From Pyronema omphalodes (taxonomy: Eukaryota; Ascomycota; Pezizomycetes; Pezizales; Pyronemataceae), in assembly GCA_024516155.1 (NCBI GenBank), contig JAJJXM010000061.1, positions 62,001-126,000 of the forward strand: 64,000 nucleotides of DNA, given 5' to 3'. The notes beneath the pieces were generated by a model. The model was not told where the DNA came from, did not search any database, and saw only the letters and a program-made list of their open reading frames with translations. Below are positions 24,323-36,760 of the stretch, piece after piece. How positions within the stretch are numbered: position 1 is the first letter of the stretch; every line of letters starts with the position of its first letter. Position numbers and translations under genes: made by a program.

Positions 24323-24532
24323 TCATGCCCTGGTTTTCAGATTTCTTTGGACAATGATCACATCTAAGCTCTTCCGATCGCGCTCCCTCCACTCGTAGAT
24401 GAGAGTCTGGCACACCTGGATATCTTCTCTATGCTCATTCTCCACAGCACTAAGACATATAGAAAACGCTACTTGGCGAGTTTCATCATACCTAGCTTCT
24501 ACTGCGACGTGCTTGGATGATGCGGGAGCCAT
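24323..24532 (-). CDS. Small hypothetical protein (69 aa)
   Basis: Uninterrupted frame from ATG 24532 with protein-like composition: MAPASSKHVAVEARYDETRQ, then a Cys/Val/Glu-rich amphipathic helix (CLSAVENEHREDIQVCQTL) and a basic C-terminus (WRERDRKSL). No signal peptide, membrane segment or known motif. It is isolated in gene-poor DNA about 900 bases upstream of, and pointing away from, the gene at 25413. It might be a real short gene, one exon of a longer one, or a remnant; I have no family for it. Confidence 0.3.
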   Translation of the reverse strand: MAPASSKHVAVEARYDETRQVAFSICLSAVENEHREDIQVCQTLIYEWRERDRKSLDVIIVQRNLKTRA

Positions 24533-25412
24533 ATTTAAAAATTATTCCCACATTCACAATTACAGTTTGCGTTCTCATTTTTTCACTCCAACTCGCTCAG
24601 TTCTCAACCCAGTGAACCCACCCGGGTCACCCCATATTCGGCTTACTGTAATCCTCTCTTCGTGCTCAATTGAGCTTGAATAATGATGCTTACATGACAA
24701 TCTATCTTGATTATGTAATGGCCAGTACCTACTGGAAGCGGTGGGAGCGTGAGGCTACAGTTTCCAATACTTCTAAGCTCATAACTCCATCAATTTTACC
24801 GATATTGAAATCATTGCGGCCATGGAATCTGTAACTTTACAGACCGATTAACGATTTTCTGAAAAAACCAAGGGGGTATAATAACGTATATTAATGATCC
24901 GTTGGCAAAGATTTGTGGGCATACTGAAAAGCAGTCTAAGTCTCATAGAAGAGTTATTAGAGATGTGTTTGTACCAATTCATGGTCTGTCACTCGTTATG
25001 TTTCATTCCCAAATAGGCATGGTAGTCTTCGAGCCGAACAGAGCCGATGTCCAATCCACTCATCTGCAGCCCAAAACAAGTTACTTTCTAGCGTTTAGAG
25101 TTTCACAACCAAGCATCCAAATTGGACTTCATTACCGAGAATATATTCTCTGAGTTCCGTTTCATCATTCTGGTTTATTGGAGGTTGATATTGAAAGGGT
25201 TGGCGTTGGGTGTAAATTCTGCGAGGAGACCATTGCATGCCTTGCTACCCTAACGAAGTTTCCGGCACTCTATCACGCATATTGAGGCTCTGCTGCCAAC
25301 TCAGCATGCATTGGCTCGACTTCAATAGAAAGAGTCTTGAATACAGCCGCCTCCATCAAGGACGCAACCTCACAGAAACTATCGCCCTGGACGACACCCT
25401 AAACATTGAGTA

Positions 25413-27196
25413 ATGGATCCAGTTTCGGTAACCTCCTCTCTCCTCGGTATATTAGCAGTGGCAGGTACAATCTCCACCTGCCTCTCAGCTTTCATCGCAT
25501 CCGTAAAAGATGCTCCGCTCTTGGCGACACATATTATCAGCGAAGTTGACAACCTGAGCCTCGTCTTGACTCGTCTTCAAAGCGTATTTGTAAAACACGA
25601 ACTACAGCCACGCAATAGCAGCAAAGTCACAGTTAAACAGCTAGCTGATATTTTGACCGGCTGCGCAGTGACTTTCTTGGAGCTGGAGCGAGCGATTAAG
25701 GGATTCGGGAAATCGGATGATATTGGGATTATGGAGCGGATAAGATGGGCTATGAAAGAAGCCACCGTGAAAGCCCTATCCGATAGATTGGGTGTTCACA
25801 AAGCAACCATAGACCTACTGTTGACTGTTCTTTTATGGTATTTATCCAAATCGAAGCCTGTTTCAGGGGTTTCACTAATAAGCTTTTCAACAGTGATTCA
25901 AGCTTCGAGACAGAGAACTCTTTGAGAGAGATGAAAGAGCAAATGAGAAGACTCGAAGCAACAAATCGGCAACTTCTGGATTTGTTATCTTTGCAAATAA
26001 ATCGCACCCGACTTCAAGCCGAAGAAAACTCAGAAACAGTATCCACCATGAACTTTGAATTCGATTCCACTCTACAAAGTTCTCATGTGTACAACCGTCC
26101 CTCGCTGCCAATGGACACACCTGCAGATTCGGATTCCATCTTGGAGAGTGTTCTAAGCCGCAGTACATACGACACGGCATTCTCACGGTTCACTGGGCTC
26201 TCCCTGGCTCAAGTCACCAACTTCTCAGAAATTGCGCTGCCGATATGCAATAGCGATATTCCTCGAGGCTCAGAGTGGTTTCAAGTGCCTGAAGACGAGT
26301 CCAAAACATGTCGAGACTCGGAGTTATTTCAAGCGCCTGATAATGAGACCAAAATCTGTTCTGGCTGCCAGACTTCTCGTAAATCAACTTTGAAACACCG
26401 TCAACCAAATCTTGCACTTCTCAGGCTATGGAAGCCGTATGAGATGGTTGCTCTTATAACGAGTCACTCAAGTGTTAATAAATACGATTATCATGGGGAA
26501 GACGATTCAGACTCTTACAGAGTTTGCACAGTCTTGGAACAAGATCATTCATTGTATTATCTCATGCCGGGAAATTCACCGTTGAACGACTCTAGTCCAC
26601 AACTTCATCCGTGGAGGTTTCTCTGCAATATGTTCATTCTGGTATACAGACTTGATAAACCTGAATCATGGACATATGTACAGAAATTTGTGAGAAAAGG
26701 ATGCAGCCGAGATCCCGAACAGTGTCCAATTCTCATAGTTTCCCGTGTGGACTTGGCCGATGTCCATAATGAACCCCAGAATCAAACTCTGTTATCGTAC
26801 CACCAAAATTGGGCAAACGGAAAACAATGTGATTTTGCGACTAGTGACATTTCAGCTCTCGACCATTGCAGTTGGGTTCACGAGATGCTTGAACGTGTAG
26901 CGTTGCGAAGGAGAACAGAATTGGATCGTATATTACTGAAAGGCAAAGGAATCACACGCCGGCTTATCCCGATTGGCCCCCCTCGCAAATGGAATCATAT
27001 ATTTATGAACGAAGTAGACGAAGGAAATACACACGAGACTGGCCCGATAGACCAGCCTCTTGAATTGGATATGATGGATCAGGATGAACGCCAGTGGTAT
27101 GGCACTTTAAAACGACTTTTCAAAACACCCCGCTCAAGTCGTGTACGTGTACTTGATTTAAAGTTAAGGTTCGCCTCTTCCGTTGCATTAAGGTAA
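25413..27196 (+). CDS. STAND-N-terminal (PigL_N-like) protein fused to a degenerate Ras-like domain
   Basis: Two exons, 25413-25837 and 25894-27196, joined across a 56-base intron (GTATTT donor, CACTAATAAG branch, CAACAG acceptor), give 575 residues. Residues 1-140 match the fungal N-terminal domain of STAND/NLR-type proteins: MDPVSVTSSLLGILAVAGTI opening, then helices with LATHIISEVDNLSLVLTRLQ and AVTFLELERAIKGF. A coiled coil spans about 152-185. A disordered stretch holds two tandem units (SEWFQVPEDESKTC / SELFQAPDNETKIC, about 268-297). From about 322 to 485 the sequence tracks Ras order: EDDSDSYRV in place of the switch-I IEDSYR, LMPG where DTAG is expected, MFILVYRL for the FVLVYSI strand, CPILIVSRVDL for the NKxD strand, and CDFATSD for ETSA. 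There is no GxxxxGK[ST] P-loop. No NACHT/NB-ARC ATPase follows. Binding of GTP is doubtful. The Ras reading is my own alignment by eye. Confidence 0.85.
26268..26360 (+). repeat. In-frame tandem repeat within the STAND/Ras-like gene
   Basis: Two adjacent coding units, reading SEWFQVPEDESKTC and SELFQAPDNETKIC with a short RD linker between them. They are clearly related in both DNA and protein and lie just upstream of the Ras-like part. Confidence 0.85.
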
Positions 27197-30100
27197 ATCA
27201 TGAATATAACTAACCTTACCGAGAAGATCAAGACATATCTAAAAGATGAAATTATGTAGCATATTATTCAGGCAGTGATGGTGCTGCCTCTTCGGTGGGA
27301 ATTCAGGCTTACGTATGTGAGGATATGGAGGTATTGCAGAATTCTCACGAGGAATAAGCCCGTTCATTTCGTAACTACTGTTTCTTTTTTTCTTTTTTGT
27401 TAGAACTTTGCATGAGTCTTTCACTTCCAGTCACGTACTATCAATTGTTTCTGAACTCTGAAAAAAAAAAACATAATAAAAAGATATACCCCGTGCAAGT
27501 GCCTCCCACCGCCGCGCCAGGTGTACTAATTTTAACTGCGTACATCCCAACGACTCCAGATGTACTCTGGATACTTTCGGCGCAGCTTGATGTTAGCCAG
27601 ACATGTCACTAGGTATCACTCATCTTCTTTTGGCACTGTCAACTTGATCATGCGTAGCGGTGTTTAATCCAAGAAAACGTGACAGTAAATCAGAAACGAT
27701 TAGGTCGCGAGCCGAGCTTCGACTCACAGACCTGTAATGATGACACTATGCCATGGTAGACTATGAAATCACCGTCAGCCGAAGCACCTGACGATTCTGC
27801 TGTCAACCGTACTTTCATCGTCGTACCCCGAACAGTGTCACCCCTATACGCTCATCTTTGTCATCATCACCAATAACACCGCATCAAAAAAATTCCCGAA
27901 TGGAACTGCAGAGGCAATGTTTCTAGATCCCATACCTCATTTACTAGTATTCTGGCTTGTCGAGCTCATCATTTGTGTTGAAGGCACAAAGCTAATAATG
28001 CAGTCTGAACTTACAAATTCAATCTTTTGAGCCGTGAAGATTGTGAGTTCTACCAATATCAAGGTGAAGCTTCCCCTTTTGCATCCCAACTAGCTAAGCT
28101 GACATTTGTTCCATCACCCTCAGAAACTGGCGAAATTTAATGCTTGCCATCGGCTTCGTGCTTAGATTATATCATCCGACAGAACGGAGGCATCTGTCTT
28201 GCAGTTAAATTCCAATTCTCCGATCCCTATAATTTACATATTTTACGCCCTCATCGCCAATTCCCAAAAACCTGTTCTATCTCCGGTCAACCTAGAACGA
28301 ATCCATGCGGGTACTAGTGGTTCGGTACAGATATAAACGCCTCTACCGTTTCCGCCTGGAGGTTGAGTTATAGATACCCCTTTATCACGGGAGATTTGCC
28401 AGTTTTGAATTTCTGCTCCTTCCACAGTCACTACCATCTATTGTTATATAAGTTTCAACCCTACACGATGACCCAAAAATTTATGACCAGAGTTTTTAAG
28501 GCTACTGGTATTAAAACATGGGCCCATGGCAATTCACGATATCCGCGATGCTGTAGGTAGCTATCGACGAGGTTGGCGCCATATCATTCCGCATTGCCTC
28601 ACTTCACCAGGGAGATGAAACTTACATAGCCGATATATCAGTGACGGGAATCAATAATTGTAGGAATGTCGACGATGGATATCTCTAAGCACGTTTATCG
28701 TGTCACCGGTCGTTCAAACTGTCCGAAGTTTTCCGTAGGTAGTTCGTGGTCTCTCCAGGTGTATGTGAAAGTGAAGGAAAGTGGAAAAGCGATTGTAAGT
28801 TAGACCAGGCGAACATGTTTTTCTTTGGAGCGTGTATATGTGAGTCTTGGCGGCGGCCAAACTGCGCATGATCAAAAAGAAAGTTGAACCTTCGATAACT
28901 CCAACGTAATTGACTCTTATTGGTTTATCATTTACGAACGTCGTTTTTGCTATTTTCTTTTATTTTTACAAATATATCTAGCGAAGGCTTTCGCTGTATG
29001 CGTCCGAGATGTGATGCATTGTAAGTGAGACTTCATCCAGGCCACTCGTTACTTCTCATAACCGCCTATAGCTCCACCTCCATCCTCACGTTATCCACCT
29101 CTCAAATATCACAACTTTCACGACTCAGTCCACCATCTTTCACTTCTTGTTGGTGATTTTTATTCCAGTTGGTACCAGAATCTCATTTTAACTTACGTTT
29201 GACAGAACCCGTTTAAGGCCTTATCAGATCTCCCCACATAAAACATGAGTACTTAGGCACATATTCTCGTACTTAGATCACGCTTATCCCGGGGATAGTG
29301 GAAAGAGGAAGTAAAGGAGAGGATATAGACTACTTATAGTGAGTGTTACAGGTCTTGGGAACCGATAGGTTTTCTGAAGGTAGGTGACCCATGGCCGACG
29401 GGTGGGTGAGGCAGCAGTTATCACGATCGTTATTAATCGAATCTTAGGTTCTACATATATAAAATCTACAGGCATGAAAATGTTGCTAGCATCTTCAAAG
29501 CGAAATTGCACGCATCTCACACTTACCAAAAGATCTATATCCCATATACAGCGCATGACGCTCGAGCCGTCTAGGTGCCGGCTATTTGTCACCATACCAC
29601 TCACCTCAATTTTTAGCCATCTGCGTCACTTGGATTGCCAAATTTGAAAATACGATTAAATAGTTCTGAATCCCATGATTAGCGGTAATGCCATTATCTT
29701 TATCATTGTCTTCATTCGCCACACATTTTAGCTAATGGCTTTCATCATCAATTCTTGAATCAAAAACGACTACCAACCCGCATTGAGCTATCAGTTTCTA
29801 TCAATAGTTAATTTACCAGCCGGCTGATTCCCTGCCTTAACATCCGCCATCCATCACGAACGATTCCACGGTTTCGGATTTTACCCCACGTCTTGGCATC
29901 GGGTCACAGTGCACGTTCGTACCTACGAGTCCAAGGCGATTCACATCGAGGACCGGGTAGGGCAAGGCCTAGGATCTCGGCCTGTCGGTGACATGGCTTC
30001 GGGCCCTGAGCTGGGTCCGGCTTGTGCACAGACTTTGTTTTCTTGTTTTCAGGCTTCGGCGTTTCGGTGCGCCTACGGGACGGGCCGTCGTTAGTTCCGT

Positions 30101-30749
30101 CATTATCAAGGCTTATCTTAGATTCCGCAGCCGGGGTCATGGGTTATCACCAGTTCGCCAGCGGGTCGCCAGTTACGTTTTACCACCCGTGCTCGTCTTG
30201 CCAAAATCGAGTCGGCTTTGCCACAACAACCATTTTACTTACCACACATACCGGCGATTCATCACCAGTACAAAGCAGTGCCTGACAGAATCACGAAGAA
30301 AGTCTATTATTATCGTCAAATGTTGAACGCATTAAACAAATGAGAAGAGCCCAAAATATGTATGATCCCCTATGAGTAATTTGTACCTCCCGCCATATAA
30401 AGAAATATAATAAGCTGAACATAGGGCGAAAGAAAAAAAAAAGAATGCACAAGCATAGCCTCGCTCCTTGGATATACATCGTAACAAAATCATAAACCCA
30501 TCCATCCCGTTTCCCAAATCCATTTCGCAAAAAAAACAATTCAATGCAATCCGGTTATCCAACAGTTAACTCCTCAAAAACCATTCCAAAGAGTCCAAAA
30601 AAAACACAAAAAGAAACCCCGCTAACTTTATATCTCACCGCTTAGACCGAACAAAAAAAAGTAGTATCTTATCCGTGTTACCTCCATAAATACCCAGGTT
30701 CGTAGTTTCCAAAAAATTATTCCCTGATCACCAAAACTTCACCATCTTG
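27197..30749. other. 3.5-kb interval without a recognisable gene
   Basis: Downstream of the STAND/Ras-like gene and downstream of the GCR1_C gene. Short open frames occur on both strands but none has a start, codon pattern or motif that convinces me. A noticeably GC-richer patch (about 29,900-30,200) contrasts with AT-rich flanks and may be an old insertion. Near 30,420-30,660 the plus strand is A-rich. Confidence 0.45.
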
Positions 30750-32615
30750 TCAACTTAATCCCCACCCTTGTGCCCCACTCTGCGCAACCTGCTGTTGTTG
30801 TCGTTGCTGTTCCCGTCTCTGCTGAAGCCCTACTTCTTGCTGCTGCCGCTGCCGCTGTTGCTGTGCCACCTGTTGAGTCTGTTGACTAGCATGCTGGTTT
30901 GCTTGCTGGGCACTTAAACTTTGTTGATGATGGATCTGATTCTGCTGGGTGGTATGCTGCTGCTGCGCAGCAGCATGGTTGGCATTCGTCGATGTTTGAC
31001 CCTGTGCATCTGCATCCTTTTCTTCTCCCTTCCTCTTCTTCACTAATTCTTTACTTAGTGAATCCAAACTTTTACTCCCTCGGAAACCCTCCACCATATT
31101 CAAAGCATCTTCCTCTGTGTATCCAAACTTCTGATGTTTGTTGACCTCTTCAATAATCACCTTCCGACGGGAATAAAATTTCCTTTCTGCTGTGCTCGAA
31201 CGCCATTTAGGACCAAATTGTTTTTCGAGAGATACTATGGATGGCTGATTGGGCCCAAGACCGTTATTCCATTCCTCCCAGAGCTCGCGTACGGTTTTTA
31301 TACTGCGAGATAGGCGATAGAAGCCAGAGGCTCCTCCTTCCGGCGTGGTTCCGTTGTTGCCTGTAGTTGCTGTGACAGGGGTGTTGATATTATTAGATGC
31401 ATTGATGGTGTTTACCCTCGGAGAAGCAGGGGGGCGGGCATTGTTAGCAGCGTTGTACACTGGGGGCGTAGCAATAGGGGCGGCGGTCGGTGGGGAATAT
31501 GGAGTAGACGGAGATCCGTTTGTGGCGCCGTTGATACCAACAACAAGTTCAGAAGCGGGGTTGGAGGCGGGGATTGGCTGTACGCGTGTTATAGGAGCAG
31601 GTGGTGGTGGTGGCAGCGGCGCTTTAACTGGTGCATGGCTGCCTGATGGGAAGGCAACGACGAACAGCATACCATTTTGCAGGAATCTCGGAATCATTTG
31701 ACGAGCTATTGTGTCGCCGCGGGAGTTCATAATCTTTGGGTCGCCGGATTTGTTGAAAGTGCATTGAAGGTGGGTTATCAACTCCTATTGACGGTTAGAA
31801 AGTGCTTGATACAATGCTCACGAGATGAATTGTCCAGTAGGCAAGTCAGCATCACAGCAGGTTCTGGGGGCTATTACCTCTAAGTCTTTACACATTGGAA
31901 TGGCAAATGTCTCCGTCGCGCCCTCCTCTCTTGCTCTCAAGCTCGGCGGAACATCCTCGTCACGCTCCAGTCCCATTCCTCCTACTCCTACCCCAGCACC
32001 TCCTCCAAATCCAAGACTTCCAACATTTGCAGGCGACACTACAGGACTCCTATAGCTCTGTTGTTGCTGCGACTTTTGTTGCACCTTGCCATTCATCTTC
32101 ATGTTTTGCTGATACGAGCCATTCGCGGTAGGGTATTTACCGGACGCCTGTACACCGTTCGTCGCCTGTTTCTTCACCGCGCCTGAGTTCACCGCTGGAT
32201 GACTAGGCTGGTGGTGCAACTGTTGTTGATGTTGCTGCTGTACGGATTGTACTTGCTGCTGCACGGCCTGCTGCTGGACTTGGCCTACTGCTCCAACTTG
32301 TTGTTGGAGACTTGGAATGGGCTGCTGTAGCTGCTGCACCTGTTGTTGAACAGATTGAACACCTTGAACACCTTGGACCCCATGTCCAGGGTGCATATGC
32401 TGAGAATATTGTAGATGCGCAACAGAATTGCGATACTCGCCCGCAAGCGCGCCTACACTGGTACCTGCAACTGAGGAGTTACTGCTGTGGGTCCGCTGGC
32501 GTTTTTGCGGACGGCTGCCGCCGCCAGAGGGCAGAGATTCTGAAGAGCTGGTTAACGCGGGCAGAAAGACGCTACCGTGTGGGCTGGAGACGGGTTGTGG
32601 AGGGTAGGATGGCAT
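30750..32615 (-). CDS. Gln-rich regulator with GCR1_C DNA-binding domain
   Basis: Likely transcription factor of the Gcr1/Msn1/Hot1 type. Exons 32615-31878 and 31784-30750 flank a 93-base intron (31785-31877; GTAATA donor, TTTCTAAC branch, AATAG acceptor), giving 590 residues. The first 245 residues are Gln/Ser-rich with a basic patch (RPQKRQR). A conserved-looking stretch crosses the junction (MCKDLE then ELITHLQCTFNKSGDP). Pro/Asn-rich sequence follows. The GCR1_C domain lies at about 400-465: FYRLSRSIKTVRELWEEWNN, PSIVSLEKQFGPKWRSS, then RKFYSRRKVIIEEV. The C-terminus is again Gln-rich after a KKRKGEEKD cluster. A stronger-looking GTGAGC donor at 31821 would shift the frame to an immediate stop, so I chose the phase-0 GTAATA site. 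The codon before ATG 32615 is GTG, so translation could not start there by normal eukaryotic rules. Confidence 0.82.
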
Positions 32616-35600
32616 CACGGCAGGCGGTTGTCGCTGGCCTGCTACGCGAGCGAAGGAGGCGTGGTGTGTCGATGCTGATGGTTCCGTACGCAGTGGTACT
32701 GATAGCGAAGTCGGACGGACGTGGTGTTGTGGATGTGTAGGGGATGCCGCGTTGGACTCGAAGCGGGTGGGAGGCGGGTGCGGTAGTTGTTAGCTGTGGA
32801 CCCTTGAACTCTTATTTTGCGTGGATCGAGACGAGTTGCAGTGAAGCAGCGAAAGCAGCGAAAGCACTGAGGAGACAACAACTCCCACGCTCTTCGTCTT
32901 TGTGTGTTTTAATCAGATATATCGTGCGTTCTGATTATCAGGTATGTTGCCTCGCGCTTCTTTGTCAACCACGAGTCTTTCTTTTCTGTCCTTTACCCTT
33001 TGCTGGGTGGTTGAGCTGGGTGGTCGTGCTGTGAGGGCCGGCTGTGATCTATCTTGTTCAGGGCGGTTGCGGTTGTTGGCTGCTGACCTGACTGGGAGCG
33101 GTAGACGAGGTGGTGGTGGCAGGCGACCTGACAAGGACGAGGTGGTGGGACAGGCTGGTTGGCTGGCTGGCTGTTGAACTCAACTCGTCTGACTGAGTAC
33201 AATCAGCCACGGTCGGCAAGGGACAAGACAAGACACGAGCAAGTGACTGTCGATTCTCAGATATACAGTCGGAAATCGATAAACGGACACGGGTCTACTA
33301 GTGATCTGTGTATCGCAGATGATGATGATGGGACTTGATGATGATGGGGATCGATGATGATTCCGTAGGGCGGACCTGGAATTGGGGATTGAACGTGGCC
33401 GTGCTAGGGAAGCGTCGATAACACAGCGGGAACAACACCTGAACGACGGGCGTCCAACCTTGAGGAATCAATCGAATCCAACGCAGTCCGAAAAAAAAAA
33501 TAAAGAAGTCCAATGCAGTGCAGACTGGTTCAAGCCCGAGCGCGAGAAAGTTTCGTCAGGTCCGCAAGGTCCAGCAAATAACTCCAGCAAATTCCAGTTT
33601 CCGGATATCGTGTCAAAGGCAATCGGGAAAAAGAAGTTACCAGACAGGCAAGTCTGAGTTCAAAGCAATGAAAGTTAAAAAAGCTTAGAGGTCTGGTAGC
33701 TGCGATCATAACCCTCCGTCCGTCTGCTTTCAGTTGCTTCACCGACCAAGACCAGCATCCACCACACCCAGGATGTATCGACGTATCTCAGTAGCGTATT
33801 TTTTTTCTGCCAGACGCAGGCGCGACTGGGGAGGGGGAGGGGAGGGGGGTTGGCCTGACTGAGTGATGGGGATTTATGTAGGCTACATAGGCGTACTGTA
33901 TAGTAAGGGCGACTAATAAGCCCCGGAAACAGCAACAAACGCAGCCAGCGAGCGCTTCAAAACAAAGATACGAGCGAGCGAGCGCGGGAATTATAATTCA
34001 CGACGTCACTTGGTGGAAGAATTCGAGACCACGAGACATGTCCTGAGACTTTGAAGCGCGAGACTCACGAGGAAAGGGCAGAGGGCAGACTGATTTTGGC
34101 TGGCTTCGAATCAAGTACCCACGACATTCACGCAGCCGGAAAGTGGTGTGGATGCGTGATGATGTGTAGAGTACCCGACCACTGTCGAGTGCAGCCGCCG
34201 CGCATTTATGAGCCATGCCAAATGGGTTGAACGAATCACAAGGGCCACTGGCGGGTAGATTTTTCGCCTTCCGGTTGCTGGGAATCCGAAGGTAAATTCA
34301 TGGGACTGTCCGCCGACGATTTTGCCAACAGTAGGTAGAATTCCTGTAAAGATGGATTTGAAGTTATGATGGCTGTGAAGCTACATACATGCTCGGCTCG
34401 ATGAACTCTACGGAAAAATAATGGTTGCCTACATAGGTCTTGCAATGGTGCCCTTAATGGCTTCGAGTTCCTGTATGGAACGACTATTGCAGGAGAGCTG
34501 GATCACACCAAGACAAATTGAGAAGATGACATCCACCGGCGAAGCTTCTATGAAACCTTTTGGCAGAACAAATTTTGCGCACCAAAATTTCAAGAATTAA
34601 GGCTCCCAAAACACCAAGCTTCACACCACCGTCAAGATCTCAATTTACCATTCCTATCCCAACTTGAGAATACTGCTTCTTCTCAACCAAGATCTATCAA
34701 CAGAGCCTCCTTAATCCGGTAGATCCACCAGTCATCGAGCGATAGCAGCTCAGAAAGAGGCTGGCTGTGTAAAAACAGCACTTTGCACTTTCCAGCAAAT
34801 TAACTTGCACACAGAATGGCAGTCAGCTTGGCGGAGTTTCGCTTTCCGTTCCTTGAGGATCCTTATGAAGAAAAAATTCTCTGACGGTCTGCTTCCTACT
34901 TCATAAATCAATCATGTACAGGGCAGGATGGGATCCCAAATCTGTTTTGTGGGGTTTAAAGTTTACCGAGACAGTTTATTGATTGAAATTCGGTCGGTAT
35001 CCCAGTGTGTTAATCAATGACTCAATAGTAACTCCGTCCCCGTCCGGGTCGTCCCACAAATCCTGCATCTTACACCCTGCTCTTAGTCACTTTAAAATCG
35101 TTGACACAGTTCTTTCGCGTCATCGTGTGCTATTAAGGCCACCCGCGCGGTAATCATTTGCATACAGAAATCTCTCTATAGGAATTCTGTATTGGGCGTT
35201 ACAGTTAGGACGGTCAGTTAAGCTGACGGGGGGCGAATTTCAGAACTATGTACACTCCCCGATGCGTCCCAAAAAACGCCACAACAAGCAACACTTGGGA
35301 CTGGCGATTCTGACAAAGGCATACCTCAGGACAACAGAATGTCCAATCTGCTCCCGCAAAGTGTTCAAACAAATAAGCTGTAATTTGTGTGCATAGATAT
35401 CATAGATATTATAGAGATTGAAACGATAACTATTAAAACTACTTTTGCTATATGCTTGGTATTACATTTTGCTATATCAATGGACTAGATTTTCTGCCTG
35501 AAAATAACCGATCAAACCTTGGAGCTACTACTGTAGCTAGGTGAGTGGAGCTAGGCCATGCCTTGAATCAACTACACAAGCTAGTCACGGCAAATAATCT

Positions 35601-36760
35601 TGGCGATATGTATAGCGAACGTACTGTACATACTACGCCGTGAAGGTGAATCCGTGAATTTTCTGTTATGCTGTCGCTATCAGCGTCAGCGTCAACGGAA
35701 ATTCCTGATGCGGCATGATGATCCAGTAACACAGTAACACAGTAACAATTGAACGCGCTCAATCCCTGCACAATGAACTCTCGATTAAGGTTTTCTTATA
35801 TATATCTTGCCACAATTTGAATCCAATCACCAACAACTTTAGAACTTGGAGCGGTATGTACATATATCGTCGATTTTTGAAGGGATATATAAACCGACCC
35901 AATTAATTAGCTTAACTTGTACCGTATCGTCGATTATTACCCGCATCCAAAAAGCGGGGGGCCTGTGCCGCTGGCTCAATATAATGTGATCTATCATCAA
36001 AGATATCCCGGGGAGCCCGCAAAAATGTATCTGAAGTATCTGAGGTACATACCGATCAACATATCGCCGATCCGTTGCCGTCCCTTCCATTTACTTTCTC
36101 CTTGAGATTACATCACAAGCGACACCTCCCGGGAAGCGCGCTTCACCCGCTACATCATCACCTCCAGGCACCGAGGAGCGAAAATGAAGATATATGCGAC
36201 TTACGGAAATAAACCGCACTGAAGCTTAGTTACATAAACTGAGATGTGTTTGATATGTAAACATAACCTGGCGTTTGGAAATCGGTATGATTCCCCCGGG
36301 CTCCGTTGTGACTTCTGAGATACCGCGGTTACTTACAGCACATGATATTGGTGGTTTGAAGGACAAGAAGGAGCTTGTAACCATCGAAGCCCAAGCTATT
36401 ATAAGTTTTGTATTTCTACGTATTCTTTGTCTTCAGTATCATGTATCCCTGCTTGTAATTCAAAGATGATATTTTATGAATCTCCGCTTTACCTGACTAA
36501 ATTTAATTGACAACGCCACAGTTATGAATTGTAATCTTCAATCTCGACCTTCATTCAGGGCAAGGGAAAAAAAAATTACTTCTATTATTCAAAACCTCGC
36601 TAGTTGATTTTGCTTATAAATCACTTCCTAAAAGTCAGTACATACTTCTCATATCCAAATCTCACTCGATTCCTCTGAACTGGAGCTAGTCTCGACTCTC
36701 AAACTATACCTTGGGTCCACTTCCACAGTTAACCCATAGCTCCTGACGCTAATAGTAATC
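32616..36760. other. 4.1-kb interval, GCR1_C promoter side, no gene recognised
   Basis: The first 1.4 kb is the upstream/leader region of the GCR1_C-domain gene, with pyrimidine- and GATGAT-rich patches (33,312-33,360) and an in-line polypurine run (33,830-33,850). The rest is AT-rich with a CAGTAACA triple repeat at 35,723-35,746. No frame has convincing coding features. Confidence 0.45.

Larger units (their letters stand above)
21397..25412. other. 4-kb gene-poor interval rich in tandem repeats
   Basis: It holds the PSY2 3' side, pyrimidine runs (21,560-21,625), a gttag/ggatgg array (21,690-21,775), a diverged approximately 326-base tandem duplication, an AT microsatellite, and short G/T-rich arrays near 23.0-23.1 kb. 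Apart from one small minus-strand frame (24323-24532) I see no candidate gene. The last kilobase is the upstream region of the gene starting at 25413. Confidence 0.5.

Noticed and set aside
31821..31821. GTGAGC at this place as the main donor of the GCR1_C gene
   Set aside because: Although the better consensus, it gives a stop immediately after the junction; the phase-0 GTAATA donor at 31877 restores the long frame.
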